The translations under genes were made by a program, and so were the position numbers. The notes under the pieces were generated by a model, which searched no databases, was not told the DNA's origin, and was given only the letters and a program-made list of their open reading frames with translations. Of a DNA stretch of 64,000 bases, positions 33,500-45,700 are shown one piece after another; the stretch's first letter is position 1, and each line of letters opens with the position of its first letter. The stretch comes from Triplophysa rosa. Its lineage: Eukaryota; Chordata; Actinopteri; Cypriniformes; Nemacheilidae. Location of the stretch: positions 9,436,251-9,500,250 of the forward strand of contig NC_079892.1 of assembly GCF_024868665.1 (NCBI RefSeq), in the 5' to 3' direction.

Positions 33500-33815
33500 A
33501 AGTCATAGCTTCTATTTATATTCTAATTATATTTTACATATCATTTAACATATTTTGTTAGCTTCTTATATATTCTATTTATAATTTTTTTCATCTATAA
33601 TTAAGCATATATAGTTATAGCTTCTATTTATATTATATTTATAATTATATTTTATAGATAATTTAACTTATTTGGATATAGCTTCTATTTATAAATTCTA
33701 ATGATAAATATTTTATATATATAATTAAACATATATAGTTATAGCTTCTATTTATTATCATTAATTAATACATTCTATTTATAATTATATTATATATATA
33801 ATGTAACATATAAAG
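33500..33815 (+). repeat. Degenerate AT-rich tandem array, period ~60 bp
   Basis: The motif tagcttctatttata or a variant recurs at 33506, 33559, 33618, 33679 and 33742, giving spacings of 53, 59, 61 and 63 bp. Each is followed by a block like attatattttatatataattaa. A related piece at about 34051-34115 (gacttctatttaaatattct) suggests the array was interrupted by unrelated sequence. Confidence 0.75.
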
Positions 33816-34617
33816 ACCACTTCGGAAACGTAAGCATCGCTGATCTAACGCTGGTCCACAAAAACTTCCTGTATCGGTTATTTAACACTACACAAACATT
33901 CGAGCAAAATACAACCGACAGAACATTATAACCTAATCAAAATGTTTAACAACTAAGATTTAATTATATATGTAAGATTTAAATATATAATATATAAAAT
34001 GAAACCGAAAGTACTTCTGGACCAGTGTTTTCCTGTGAAGTATAGTCTATAGTTGACTTCTATTTAAATATTCTATTTAGAATTATATTTTACATATAAT
34101 TTAACTATTTTAATTGAAGATTTTTGTGCATTTAAGTGAATTTCTTTGAGAAAAGTTGATTCTATAGTCTTGTTTGGCCTGTAGCCACGTAGCATCACGG
34201 TCGCTCTGTTCTGGGTGGCTACGGTGTGCTGGGTTTGAATATTTCTGCCTGAGCTCACCAATTATATGAGTGGAGAAAGGACCACAGTGGTGGAGCTGAC
34301 TGGGTGTGAATGGTGCTCAAAAGGGAAGAGAAACCTGCAGACAGAAAGAACACTGACTCAGTGTGGTGCATCAGTGAATGAGACCACAGTTTGGTTGCCA
34401 TGGATCCAACTTGTGATGGACCTTATGCATGTCGCTAAAACAAGTTTTTTGTTTCCTTATAGACTTTTGTTCGAATTAAGTTAATCGCTATGACTAAAAT
34501 ATATTGATTTATGAATATGAATATTTTGTAACTGTGATTTTAATTGTGGTGTTGATTTATCTACTCTGAGAATGTATGAAACGCTGGCGAGTTGTATTTT
34601 GCAATATAGGAATTACT

Positions 34618-34632
34618 CCTCTAGAGGGCGCC
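34618..34632 (+). promoter_or_regulatory. CTCF-like motif
   Basis: cctctagagggcgcc matches the vertebrate CTCF core at all but about one informative position. It lies in the interval separating slc15a5 from ptprz1, where an insulator would be plausible. Binding is inferred. Confidence 0.4.
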
Positions 34633-35369
34633 GTTTGCGTTAGCAAGACTTTAAATGTAGTGCAAAAAGCTTAAAAAAAGTCAATTGTGATGTCTCATTT
34701 ATTAATATATGTTTACTTATAACAATTTTGTTGACTATATTAAAATAAAGGATTTTTTAAGAGTGTTAAACAGGGCAGTTAAACAGTGTTAAATAGGCCT
34801 AATTGGCAAAATAATTGAAAGTGCACACAGTTAAAATGACATATTCCATTTAAAGTAACTTGCCTGGTTTTGCATTTATTTATTTATTTATAAATTAACT
34901 TATTAAACTTGTCTCTTATTTTCAGGGTTTAGCTACTGCCTTCAAAGATTTTGAAAACATTTTTATTTATTGCCATGGCACTCATGCCATTCTCAGAGCA
35001 ACTGAACTCAAGTCACAAGTTGTAAGACATTGCTTGTTTTTAACCTGCTTGTTGACTTCAAGCCAAACGTTTCTAATCGCTTTATTTCTGAAAAATCCAC
35101 GAATGCAGGTCCTCAATGACAAAAGTCACACAACGCTGCTTTAAATGACATGGGTAAATTCCACCGCATTCTTTCATGCACACTCTCAAGTGCTGTTTTG
35201 CTTTTTCAATGGACTCCACAACTTAAAACGCTTTTTCACAAGCTAAAGATCAGCTTTCCAATGCGTCCTTGGGGCCGCATGCATTTTATTGCTTTTATTT
35301 CTATACATAAAGAAACAGAGATCACTTCTCAATGGTGGAATAACAGGAAAAGGATGGAGTGCTTTAATT

Positions 35370-35690
35370 AGTGCGGAGGCTTTTGATTCGTTGAACAGAA
35401 CGGCTGGTGCGAATGCACAGGGCAAGGAGATTAGGCAGTTCACTAGGTGACGTACGCCCAGGCCCTTTTTCGCCCGCTGGAAACCCAGCCATTGAGACTT
35501 CGGAGCCTCGGGTGTTAAGCTGCCAGGGTGCCAAATAGGCTGTTGTATGGGGTGACAATAGGGCTCCCTGGACCCAGACAGAGGATGTGATAAGAGAGCT
35601 AATGCATCCTCATGGACGAGGCTTCGGGTGCCAATGGAGAAGTGCTGGAGGCAAATTGTTGGCTGGTTAATATGAGCAGCACTCAAGCCC
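35370..35690. promoter_or_regulatory. Candidate conserved noncoding element
   Basis: About 320 bp of compositionally balanced, repeat-free sequence in an AT-rich, transposon-rich setting. It includes taggtgacgtacgcc and gataagagagctaatgcatcc. The minus-strand open frame through it (35243-35686) has no recognisable family, so regulatory use is more likely than coding. No alignment could be run. Confidence 0.25.
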
Positions 35691-36504
35691 AGTGCATACT
35701 GGGTAATGATTTTATGGATAATAACTTGGAAAGAAAATGCATTTTTTGCATAGAATTTATATATTTCCTCAATATTTTATAGATATATGTATAATATAAT
35801 ATAGCAAGTGGACTATTGAGAAACTATGCAATTGTTTAAATATATGTTTTAGATATATTAGCGGCCCATTTTCTGATAGTTTAGCAATAGCCTCCCCCCA
35901 TTTCCAGAACATTCCAGACCCCTGGAAACTTTTGTGATGTTTAATTGATTCATATACTTATTCTTGTTTGTTTCAGGTCATAGGTCTCACTTACCATAAC
36001 ATATCACCCATCTCTGAGCGCGGGTTAGTTAGCGCATATACCAGGCTTGTGAAGAGGAATGCCATTGAATTTGAACCTTTTTTTTACTCGCAGGACTCTT
36101 TTGTCCGCTAGCTGAAGAAATCCATTGTGCAGCTGGACACCCTGAGAAAGAGAGAACCCAGAGCCGTTGTCTGCAGATGCTTCTGCTTGGCCTTAGCCGG
36201 CTGAATGGGCTGAATAGCATCGGAAACAGCCATACCCAGACAAGACAATGCCACTGGGCAGCTTTGAAGATTAAGAAATTAGGGATGGGGAGGCCGGGGC
36301 ATAATTGCAAATGCTGTTTCATTGTATCGGTTATGCATGTGTTTGTGTGCGAGCTGCACTCGGAAGCGTTTGTTCGGAACTATCTATATAAAGGCGAATA
36401 GTATTAGTAAACAGATTTAACTTTTAAATATAGATAGTACAGGTATAGATGGGTTGTTTTATAAAACGTGTCTTTTCCAGCATGATGAGGGTTTGCTTGT
36501 ACCA

Positions 36505-36859
36505 TTAAAAGTCCAGTGTATGAAATTTAGCGGCATCTAGTGGTGAGGTTGTAAATTGCAACCAACGGCTCACTCCACCCCTCCCTTTTGAAGCACTACA
36601 GTGGCTGACACAAGACACAAGATATCAACATGTTTTCGCTTCTTTGCGAAGTTTGTCCATTTAGGGCTACTGTAAAAACATCATGGCAAATTCCATGCAA
36701 GGGGACCCGCGCCGTATGTACCTGTAGATAGAAATAGCTGATTCTAATGTAATAAAAACACAGCGCTTCATTATGTAAGGTCTTTATACACCTCTGAAGA
36801 CTTAGTTAGCCTGTCTATATTATATTGCATTTCCTAAAAATTACACACAGTACATTTAA
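36505..36859. mobile_element. TTAA-flanked transposon, family B, uninterrupted copy
   Basis: TTAA at both ends; left aagtccagtgtatgaaattt, right attacacacagtacat. Its interior aligns with the outer parts of 22472-23981 and provides the empty site for the nested insertion there. A third copy starts at 51402. Confidence 0.8.
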
Positions 36860-38134
36860 ACCATCTGTCAGGTCAATAGTGTGTTTATTGATGCTATTGA
36901 ATTGAATTGAATAGTGCTGTACTAAAAATAATGTAATGATGATCAGAGTTGTTTACACCACAAAATCATGATAACAGGTTAAGAATGTACTACTGCCCCC
37001 TACTGACAAATGGTAACAAAACATAAGATGCTGTAATGTTCTTGAAAAGTTATGTAGTTGACCCAAATATGAAGATTTCCATCCTAGATGTATGTGACTT
37101 TGTTTAAACAATAGAAGGCAAACAAATTTGTTCACGCACATGACAACTAGTAAAGATTTTAGCAAAAAAAAGCTTTGCTCAACACAGTAAAAAAAACCTT
37201 TGCCACCTTTAAAATAGTAAATTTAAAATACAAATATAAAAAATTTATAATAAAATTTTAATTTTGGCCAATGGGGAGATAAAAAATGTTGAAATTGCTT
37301 TTTTATTATGTAATTTTTTTATAGTGTTTCACTTTCACTATTACTTTAATAATGGATGTGCTTTTTGGAGCTACACCATGTTGAGTCCCATTTATGATGA
37401 TTTGTAAAAACTAGAAGAAAGGAAGTCATACATCTGGGATGTCATGAGTAAAAAAGTTAAATTGACTGTTTTGTCAAAGTTACTGTGTATGAAAGACATA
37501 AACGGCCCCAATTTTGTAGAATGACCCAGATGGTCGGGTGTTTAAAAACTCATGATGCTGTAAGTTGAAAAGCACTTTAACAAGGATTGTTGAAACGTTC
37601 CAAAGGTGAAACTCTTCTGATTGGCTGTTTAAGAGCTTGAACACTGTGTCTTTACCCCAATGTGAAATCAAAGGAACGCAATAACCAGCCTTTACCTCGC
37701 CACTCTCCTGTTGCTAGGAAACCCTGGAGGAGCGCTTGAGTTTCTTTTCTCTTTAAGGTCTACTCCACTCACCAGATTTTCCTTTAATTGAAGACAGCTT
37801 ACATATGAGAGGAAAACAATTAGCGCTTTGAATACTTTGTTTGCTGTTTGCCAGGGTCATACTGCTCACCACCTCGCCTGTCTGGTGGCTCTGTTGTGAT
37901 ATAAGAAGTAAGTCAACATCTCATTTGGGCTGCTAAAGTGTATTTAAGCCTGGGGCTTGCTAATGCTTACGACACGTAAGGTCAGGAAGAGCTATGAATG
38001 TGTTCTCCTTGCTGAACAACACAACCGTTTTAGGGGTTGTCTTTTTTATTCTGGTTTTGATGGACACTTAATGTGTCCACTTAGTGTCATAAAAGAGCAT
38101 TTCTTGGCTGTATAGGGCTCTTGAGTTGGCTATA

Positions 38135-38537
38135 CAGGGGCGGACTGACCAGTAAGACTGACCAGTCTGTCAAAGTCCAGAACGGCTGTCCCACCAACGG
38201 CCTATGGCCGTGACCAGGGGCGGTCCGGCCATCTGGAGTATCGGAACTTTTCCCAGTGGGCCTCTAATTTATGGGGCCGGAATGGACGCTTGGGCCGGAC
38301 AGACGGATGTTATTAACGCGAATGCACGCTACGCGAAGGTGGGACGGACACGTATACATGTAACGCAATGACACGTTACATACAACACCACCCTACATAA
38401 CCCCCCCCCCCCGTCGACAGAAATGGTGGAGGGCAGATGCAATCAAACACCAGCACCCCCCCCTCCACGGTCGAAAGAAATGGTGCCAATGTGGGCTGAA
38501 AACTCCAGGGCCGTTTTCGCTTCCCAGTCCGCCCCTG
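38135..38537. mobile_element. hAT-type MITE with 8-bp target duplication
   Basis: Termini caggggcggactg and cagtccgcccctg are perfect inverted repeats of 13 bp. They are flanked by exact 8-bp duplications tggctata (38127-38134 and 38538-38545). The interior contains a related caggggcggtccggcc and a C-run at 38399-38412. No coding capacity. Confidence 0.88.
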
Positions 38538-41500
38538 TGGCTATAGGTTTTATATACACTGAAAAAACAACTAGTAGGGCTTACTTAATTTTGTTATTTT
38601 AATAATAGTTTTTTTAAGCTTAACTGTGTGCAAAAAAATAATAAACACAAAAAATGAATGAAAAGTAAATCCAATTTTTTTTTTCAGTGTAGTTTATTTT
38701 AATTTTAATTAACTAACACCGGTTCTACACTGGCCGCGACGTGACAATCCCATTAGATCAAGCCGTGTGTTGTGTCGCATCCCGCCGTTCTGTCCGGTAG
38801 GCATTGTGTTATATGTTCTTTATATAACTTTTTACATCAACTTATTAGTTCTGTCAACAGTGAAAATGTTAGTGTCCATGATGCAACAGTATATCGCTGG
38901 ATTAAATAATGTGAACACCTGAGAAACAGGTAACAACAGTTAGACCACCATTTGCTTTTAATGTAGCTTCATGCCTGTAGATAGTTTATTAAAGAAAACA
39001 GAATGGCTTTCCCTATGACATTATATAACTTTTTTCTTTTACAGTTTTTAAGAATATAGGTACACAATGTAAAAAAATCATGAATTTTAAAAACAGCTTT
39101 AAAATTTTAAATCAAAGTGGCTTAATATTATTTATATTTATATTATTAAAATAACTGTATATTCAGACATTATAGATTAAAATCTAGTTGCATTTCATAC
39201 AACTTAAAAAATCTAGTTTAACCATTCTCAACTATTTGATTTTGATTTGATTTAAATAATGGCAGCTTTTGAATTAAAGTTTTTGCAAATTTTTTACGGT
39301 GCAGAGATTTTAAATGTAGGCATAATTTATGTGTATTAGCAATTTAAGTTGTTGTCCTTGTAAAAATGAAGCTGCAAACACTGAGGAAATGAAGTATCCA
39401 AGAGACATGAAAGGAGCAACGTGAGAAAGAGAGATAAAAGCGAGGTGGTCATAGAGTTAAAGCCCCCACGTCCTGGCTCTTTTTTCCCCATATTGCGGAG
39501 TTCCGAAATTCGTGTGCTTTGTGCGCGAGCGTTTACTTGTTATCCGTCCCCCATCGAGAAGCCGGGACGTGAGTCGGGGATTGGCTTCTCCGCTGAAGTT
39601 CACATGAAAGGCCCTCACAGCTCTCTCTCTCCTCCTTATTCTCTCAGGACTCCAGGAACCTGATGTCATTTGGATGCACTTTGATTTAAAGCCTCTGTTG
39701 AGACTCTGAAGGAGCGTTTTGTTCTGGTGCTGGTATTTTGAGAGCTCCACGCTGCAGTGGACACAACTGCGACGGTAGAAAATGAGTTGGGGAAGTTTTT
39801 GTACACCGGCCCTGTTGCATTCTGGTCCCCACAATGACAGTTAATCTTCATAAAGTGTGAATGGTAACCATGGCTGTGGGCTTTAACAATGGCTCCCCGG
39901 GATTTCGAAGGCCGATGCTGCATCGAAATACTCGGGTACTGGATTAGCACCTGAGAAATTTCCAAATTATCGTGCGGGAGAAGCGATGGCGTTTTAGGGA
40001 AAACAGTGAGGAAAGCTTAAAGGATGCATCCAAAACATATCAGGCATTGTAGGCTTTGAGGAGTTCGGGACAGCCCCCTATACAGCATTTACTAATCAGC
40101 ATCTTTCCCAGGATTCAAGTTCACTTTGGCTCTGGAAAAGATGGCAGTTGCTCTTCATATCAAACAAGTCGGCACATTAACATGCGTATTGACTCTACAT
40201 GTTGACAATAAGGGGTGTCTTGAGAGTTCAGGGAGGCAGGTCAACTTGTCATTTCTGATGCTTTCAGTTCTGTCTATTGAATGTCAACTTTATTAGTTGT
40301 GTTGCTGAACTTCTGGCCCAAAATTGAGTGACAGTGTCAATTAGACAGATGGTGTAATGATGGTTCTGCAAAAGCAATACTCTCAAGTTTTTCTTTTTTT
40401 GTATTGCCTTGATCCCTGTTTTGAAGAGTTGTTAAATTACCAATTGATCATTCAGTAGTCCTACTGTAGGTCATAATGACAGCCAATCATTACAACCAGC
40501 TGTATTGATCTCATGCCTTGAGCTTCAAACAGTTCAGCACGGTTAACCTTCATAGATGCTTGGATGGATGTCACCATAGATAATGAGAGGAATGTGGAAT
40601 CCTGTTTTCTTCGGGAAATTAAGGCATGTTTAGACTGATGCGTATGTGCCCCGCAGCCATTTTACTGGACGTTTAAATATGTAGAAAATATTTTCCCTTT
40701 TCAGTTGAAGTACACATCACAAACTGCAATACCTGTTCTGTAATCTATATTATACTGCTTCCATTTTAAATATGTATAAAGGAAAACAATTCTGTGCATT
40801 TAAATTTTTTTTAATCTAATTTTTGTTTTTTTTCTTTTGGGGAAAATGTCAGGTTTTAAACGAGTATCGAAGAGGAACACACTCACACACTTACACGAAA
40901 CAATGGCTACTCCATGGACGTAAACAGAGTTTTAGCGGGCCCCCTTTAAACATGCAGTTTAACAAGGAACAGATCCTGCATAAATTAAAGATAATCCTTG
41001 GGAAATTATGTTAATGTATTCACATGGGTCGTGCATGTGTAACCTGGAGAGTGTATTACTTAAGAATAGTCTGGATTCGGTCTGGATTTGTTCGATCAGT
41101 TTCTGTTTAAACTGTTTATAATCTCATTGTGTCCAATACGAGTCAAGTTTCCTCAGCATCCTCAAAGGTAACATTATTCTGAGAGACTGCATTCCTGCCG
41201 ATTTATGTTTAATGCATAACATTGTTGAAAAAGCATATCTAGCACCTTTAGTGTGACTAAACTGGTCCATTAAAAAAACATCTGGCATTATTACATTATA
41301 TAAGCTAATAGCCAGGCATTATACAAAGTCAGTAGAAGAGATTTGGCAGGTCTATCATTTATGATACAAATGTTATTGTACAATTGAAATGAAGATTAAT
41401 TTGTGTAATTGCAAACATTTTGAACATTCTGGGTGTTATACAGACTGTCAAGAGTTCAGCCTAGTTTCTGCTGATCGGTGTCCAGTCAACATGACTCACT

Positions 41501-41643
41501 TTATGTATTTAAATTCAACGTACAAAACGTACCCTGTTCATAAACATAAAACAAGAAACATGAGGATCCCTAAAAACTATCTATATACATCTCTTTAAAC
41601 TGACACACAAAGACATTTTAGAAATATGTACCACCCAAACTTT

Positions 41644-41892
41644 TTAAAGGGACAGTTAAAAAATCATTTACTGACGCTTATGTGATGCCAAACCTGTATG
41701 ACTTTCACTCGTGTAACACGAAAGGCACAATATTAGTGTCAATGTCGGTCACCATCCACTTTCATTGTATAAAAAGAGCATTGTCGACATTCTTAAAAAG
41801 TCTCTTCTGTTGTTTCACAGAATAATGAAAGGTTTTACAGTGTGGAGCATTATGAGAGGAGTTAATGATTTTTATATGAATTGACCCTTTAA
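41644..41892. mobile_element. TTAA-flanked MITE
   Basis: Ends ttaaagggacagtt and gaattgaccctttaa, with TTAA on both sides. The body includes gatgccaaacctgtatgact and catccactttcattgt, typical of cyprinid short repeats. Confidence 0.65.
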
Positions 41893-42479
41893 GTTCCTTT
41901 GTGGAATTTTATGGCATGAACACCATCACTTGACGCAATATTCAGAACGTTAATTTCTGTTCCTAAAGTATGTGCATGTTGTTTTAATAACATCTAAATA
42001 TTTACAGATGAACAAGAATGGGAGTGACTATGTGCTTTCCAGGGGGTGCATACATGAATAGAAAAGTGCAAATATGCCTATGACATCTTGTTTTTGCGGT
42101 CACTGGAGTATTTTACTTAACCACTTTTCATTCCCTGAAGTCAAGAGGTCAGTAGGCTACCCTCAGCAGATTTCTGCATGGCATATGAGGAACAAGCTTC
42201 ATGCATAATAAACACAATTGTGTGAACTATAAAAAAATTCTGTTTTTTAAACAAGCATAAACAAACACTTTAAGGTTCATATTGTTGCCGCATTACAATG
42301 CTCAATACTGTAATACAATGCAAGAATATTCTTAACAAACTATTGTATACTGCATTAATGATACACTACAAAGTATTTATGCGTTTTTTATTAGTTTATC
42401 TGTTTGTGATCTATCTATTGTGATCTATACGAATGGCTTTTAATAATGCATCGTATGTTCAGGGTTTCAAAAGTGTTTC

Positions 42480-42728
42480 CAAACTTTTGTGTGGTGGTCT
42501 GTGGGCGGCGCACGCACTCCCAGCCAAACGCACCTTGCGCGAGACGACGCGCTTCATCCGGACGCGCTCACTTTCATGCGGCGGACACTGGAGTGGATTT
42601 GACCGCGGAAGGGGGCATCCCGTCACCCAACCAATGTGATACCCTCCGGATTTTCGGGAGAGGAGTTCCTCTATCGTCCTAGCCTTAATTCGCTTCCTTC
42701 GCCGATATTGCTCCACATTCAGCGAATA
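42480..42728 (+). promoter_or_regulatory. ptprz1: CpG-rich ptprz1 promoter / 5' UTR
   Basis: A sharp rise in G+C and CpG (gggcggcgcacgcactccc, gcgcgagacgacgcgc) immediately before the signal-peptide exon marks the likely promoter and leader. An in-frame ATG at 42636 precedes the assigned start but gives a non-signal-like extension. Exact start site not visible. Confidence 0.55.
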
Positions 42729-45700
42729 ATGGAAGCGCTCGGGACTAGATGCGCACTTTTTATCGCTCAGATCGCTCTGTTCTGCAACACAGGTATGTCC
42801 ATCGTCGTCAGATTTATCTGATCTGTGTTTTTTTAGATCGGTTCACCCTCGAGCTTATGTATGGTTTTAAAATATTGAATGCTGCACCGAGGCGCAAAGT
42901 TACGCGTCTTGGTTTGCGCACCCTAAACTTTAAACAAAACATTGCCAACTAAACTTTAATAATGGACTGTGAGTCGGCAATTTAAGATATTTTTAGTGTG
43001 TGTTGTTTTTGTATTGTTGAGAGTAACTGCACAATACTGAATGATCTGGAGGCATGAAGCATGCAGTGTACATAAAGGGTCTGACATGTGCCTTGTAAGA
43101 ACCATAATCTGATCCAGTGATGTTTTATTTTCTTCCTTGTTTTTTAATTCTTGTCTAAACTTTCCCAGTCCTGTCTAGTAAATAGTTTACGTATTCACAT
43201 ACAGTATACATATATGAATTGGACTTTGGGTATGTGCCATCTCTTAGAATTTTGTCAGCTCTGTTTATGCTGGCAAAAACATTTTGGGGTTGAGGTCTGG
43301 ACTAGCATGTATTTAGGTTATTTATTTATTTTTAAAATGAGAATTACCAGAAGGTAAATTCTTAAAATCAGTGAAGATTTTTTGTGGTGGGGTAGGAGGT
43401 TTGGGTTACATTCCAGAGTCTCAACTGCATGTCAGATTTTAGTGTCAATTCCTTATCTGTGTCAATTAATTTGTAAAGCAGTACTTTACTCTATATAAAA
43501 AGGTTCCGCTGTGAAAACATTTGCTCAGAATTATCTAAAATAACATTTTTTTTCTGAAAAATAAACATTTGCTCTTAACAGTGCAACTGGGTTCAAAGTT
43601 AACATATGCCACCATTGTTCAGATAGCCCACTTGGACAGTTCAGTCGAAAGTGACGAATGCTTACACAAATGCAGACTTCAATCCTAGACTCATTATTTT
43701 GCCAGTGTTTTGTTCCGTAGTGCCAAGGGGGCGACCGATATGCCTGGATTAATCTTTTGGGTGCCGTCTGACACAAAGCTCCTAAAAGCTGGCCAAAGCC
43801 ATTTTCCTTAAGAGGTGGAAAAGCGCTTTTGTAAATCAGACAGAGAACCGGGATAGCAAGTTGGTACCTGCTAAAAAAAGGCTCAAAAGGAAGGGTTGAA
43901 TCTTTGGGAGGCGAGCTAGTGAATGAAATCTTTCTCTCTTACCATCTGCGCTGTACTATAGCGAACAAGTTTTTTGTCTTCTACACTTTTTGGCACTGCT
44001 CTGTTTTTCCACTGAGAAAAGTCCCTGTGTTGTGTGTTGCGTCTTGGGTTGGTGACAGATGGTGGTTGCGGACTGTAAAGCTGTCAGTCTGGGGAGTGGT
44101 CGGGGTCCACGTGGCTCCGCCCCTGCCACATGCTGATTGTGTGTCCACCTGTGAGGGAAGTGTGAACGTGTGTGTTTCTACATGTCGCAATTAGTTGTTA
44201 TTTGTTGTTGTTACTATTTCAGGCCTAAAGATGAGGTGTGTACATTTTTATATTTAGCAACATGCCTTTGATTTTATTTTGATCTGGTTTCAATCCAATT
44301 TCAAGTGTAAACGCTCAGAAATCTGCTTCGTTTATGACTTTCAGCAGAATCTATGTATCTGTCTCTATCTATTTTGTTCTCTCTTTGCTCTCCGGTGGGG
44401 TCACTCGGGCAGTTTGGCATCTAGACCCCCGTCTGAATCGGCTTGCGATAAAGGAGAGCAGATTAGTCGTATTAAGCTCAAGCGCATTTACTCAGGCATG
44501 CAGAGGGGATGCACTGAGCCTCCGAGTTCTCCTTCCCAGGACGGTTGTGAGACCACAGCTGAATGGAAAAAGGGTGGGTAGAGGGGGGCTCCGGTGCAGA
44601 GCCAAAAACGTTACGCGGTCCTGCTCATGGCCTTGGGCCAGTCTCTCAGTGAATTATGCTGTCAGCTGCACGATTTGTTTTGTGCCTGGCTGGCAAGAGG
44701 CGGCCGGTGCTCGTGGGCATGCAACGCAGCGAACTGCGCTGGGGTGGGGGTCTTATTGTATATGGCATGCGAGTGTGACATTGAGGAGGGCCCCCGTTTT
44801 GTCCCAGTGGTGCTGCTCACATGTCACAAAGGAAGGATGAGCGAGTTGGGAGACTTTTGTGTGTCTGTGTGGGAGAGATGAGGGAATCTGAACTGAGTGT
44901 AGGACCCTCATGTTTTTGCTATGGTACAGTATGCAGAGTGCCGCCTGGTGTATTCTCATTTGTGATGATGGAGAGGGTGCGGTGTAAATTGAACTACATT
45001 TCCACCTTTTCATTTGTTATATAATACATTAAATACATTTTGTTTATTTTGAAATGAAAATATGTAAAGTTTACTTCTGCATTCATGCAATGGCAGATAG
45101 TGGTTGCTCTTTCATAGCTCAGGAGAATTATTGTAGCTCTCAGTGTTTCATTTAAGTTTTGACTTAGTATCAGGTGTTCCTCCAAAATGGTGAAATAAAA
45201 ATGGAAGCAAATGAGACAATAGTTTGGAATGTAGTATATGAATGTAGATTGTAAAATCAACTACTCTGGATTTGGTAAATTTGAGGAGAAATGTTCATAT
45301 TTAGATCTTCAATAATGTTAACTTTTGATTACAGACATATCTGAGCTCAGTTTGTGACAATGAGATCTCTTCTGAAACTAATGGAGACAATTTTAAGATT
45401 TCTGGGTCTTCTTCTCAGGAGAAATATCTCTTGAATTTCACCCAAAAATGAAAATTCTGTCATCATTTATTCACCTTCATGTCATTTCAAACCGTATGAC
45501 TTTCTTTCTTCCGCAGAACACAGAAGATATTTTGAAGAATGTTGGTAACCAAACAATGGCGATATACCCATTTACAGTACTTCTATTGTAAAGACACAAA
45601 ACCAATGCAAATCAATGGCTACCACTGTTGTTCGATTACTAACATTCTTCAAAATATCTTCTTTTGTGTTCTGCAGAAGAAACAAAGTCATACAGGTTTG

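Larger units (their letters stand above)
32409..42480. other. Gene-free interval between slc15a5 and ptprz1
   Basis: About 10 kb between divergent genes. I find no coding exons with family resemblance; open frames up to 147 codons here are not convincing. It holds a ~60 bp tandem array, transposons at 36505 and 38135, CTCF-like and other possible regulatory segments, and otherwise AT-rich unique sequence. Confidence 0.55.

Noticed and set aside
35243..35686. 147-codon minus-strand open frame
   Set aside because: Protein shows no recognisable family; the segment is more plausibly noncoding.
39421..39834. Open frames on both strands at about 39.4-39.8 kb
   Set aside because: Overlapping frames in both directions without homology or splice support.
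44334..44840. 168-codon open frame in ptprz1 intron 1
   Set aside because: No domain or family resemblance, odd composition, and lies inside a gene's intron on the same strand with no supporting splice pattern.
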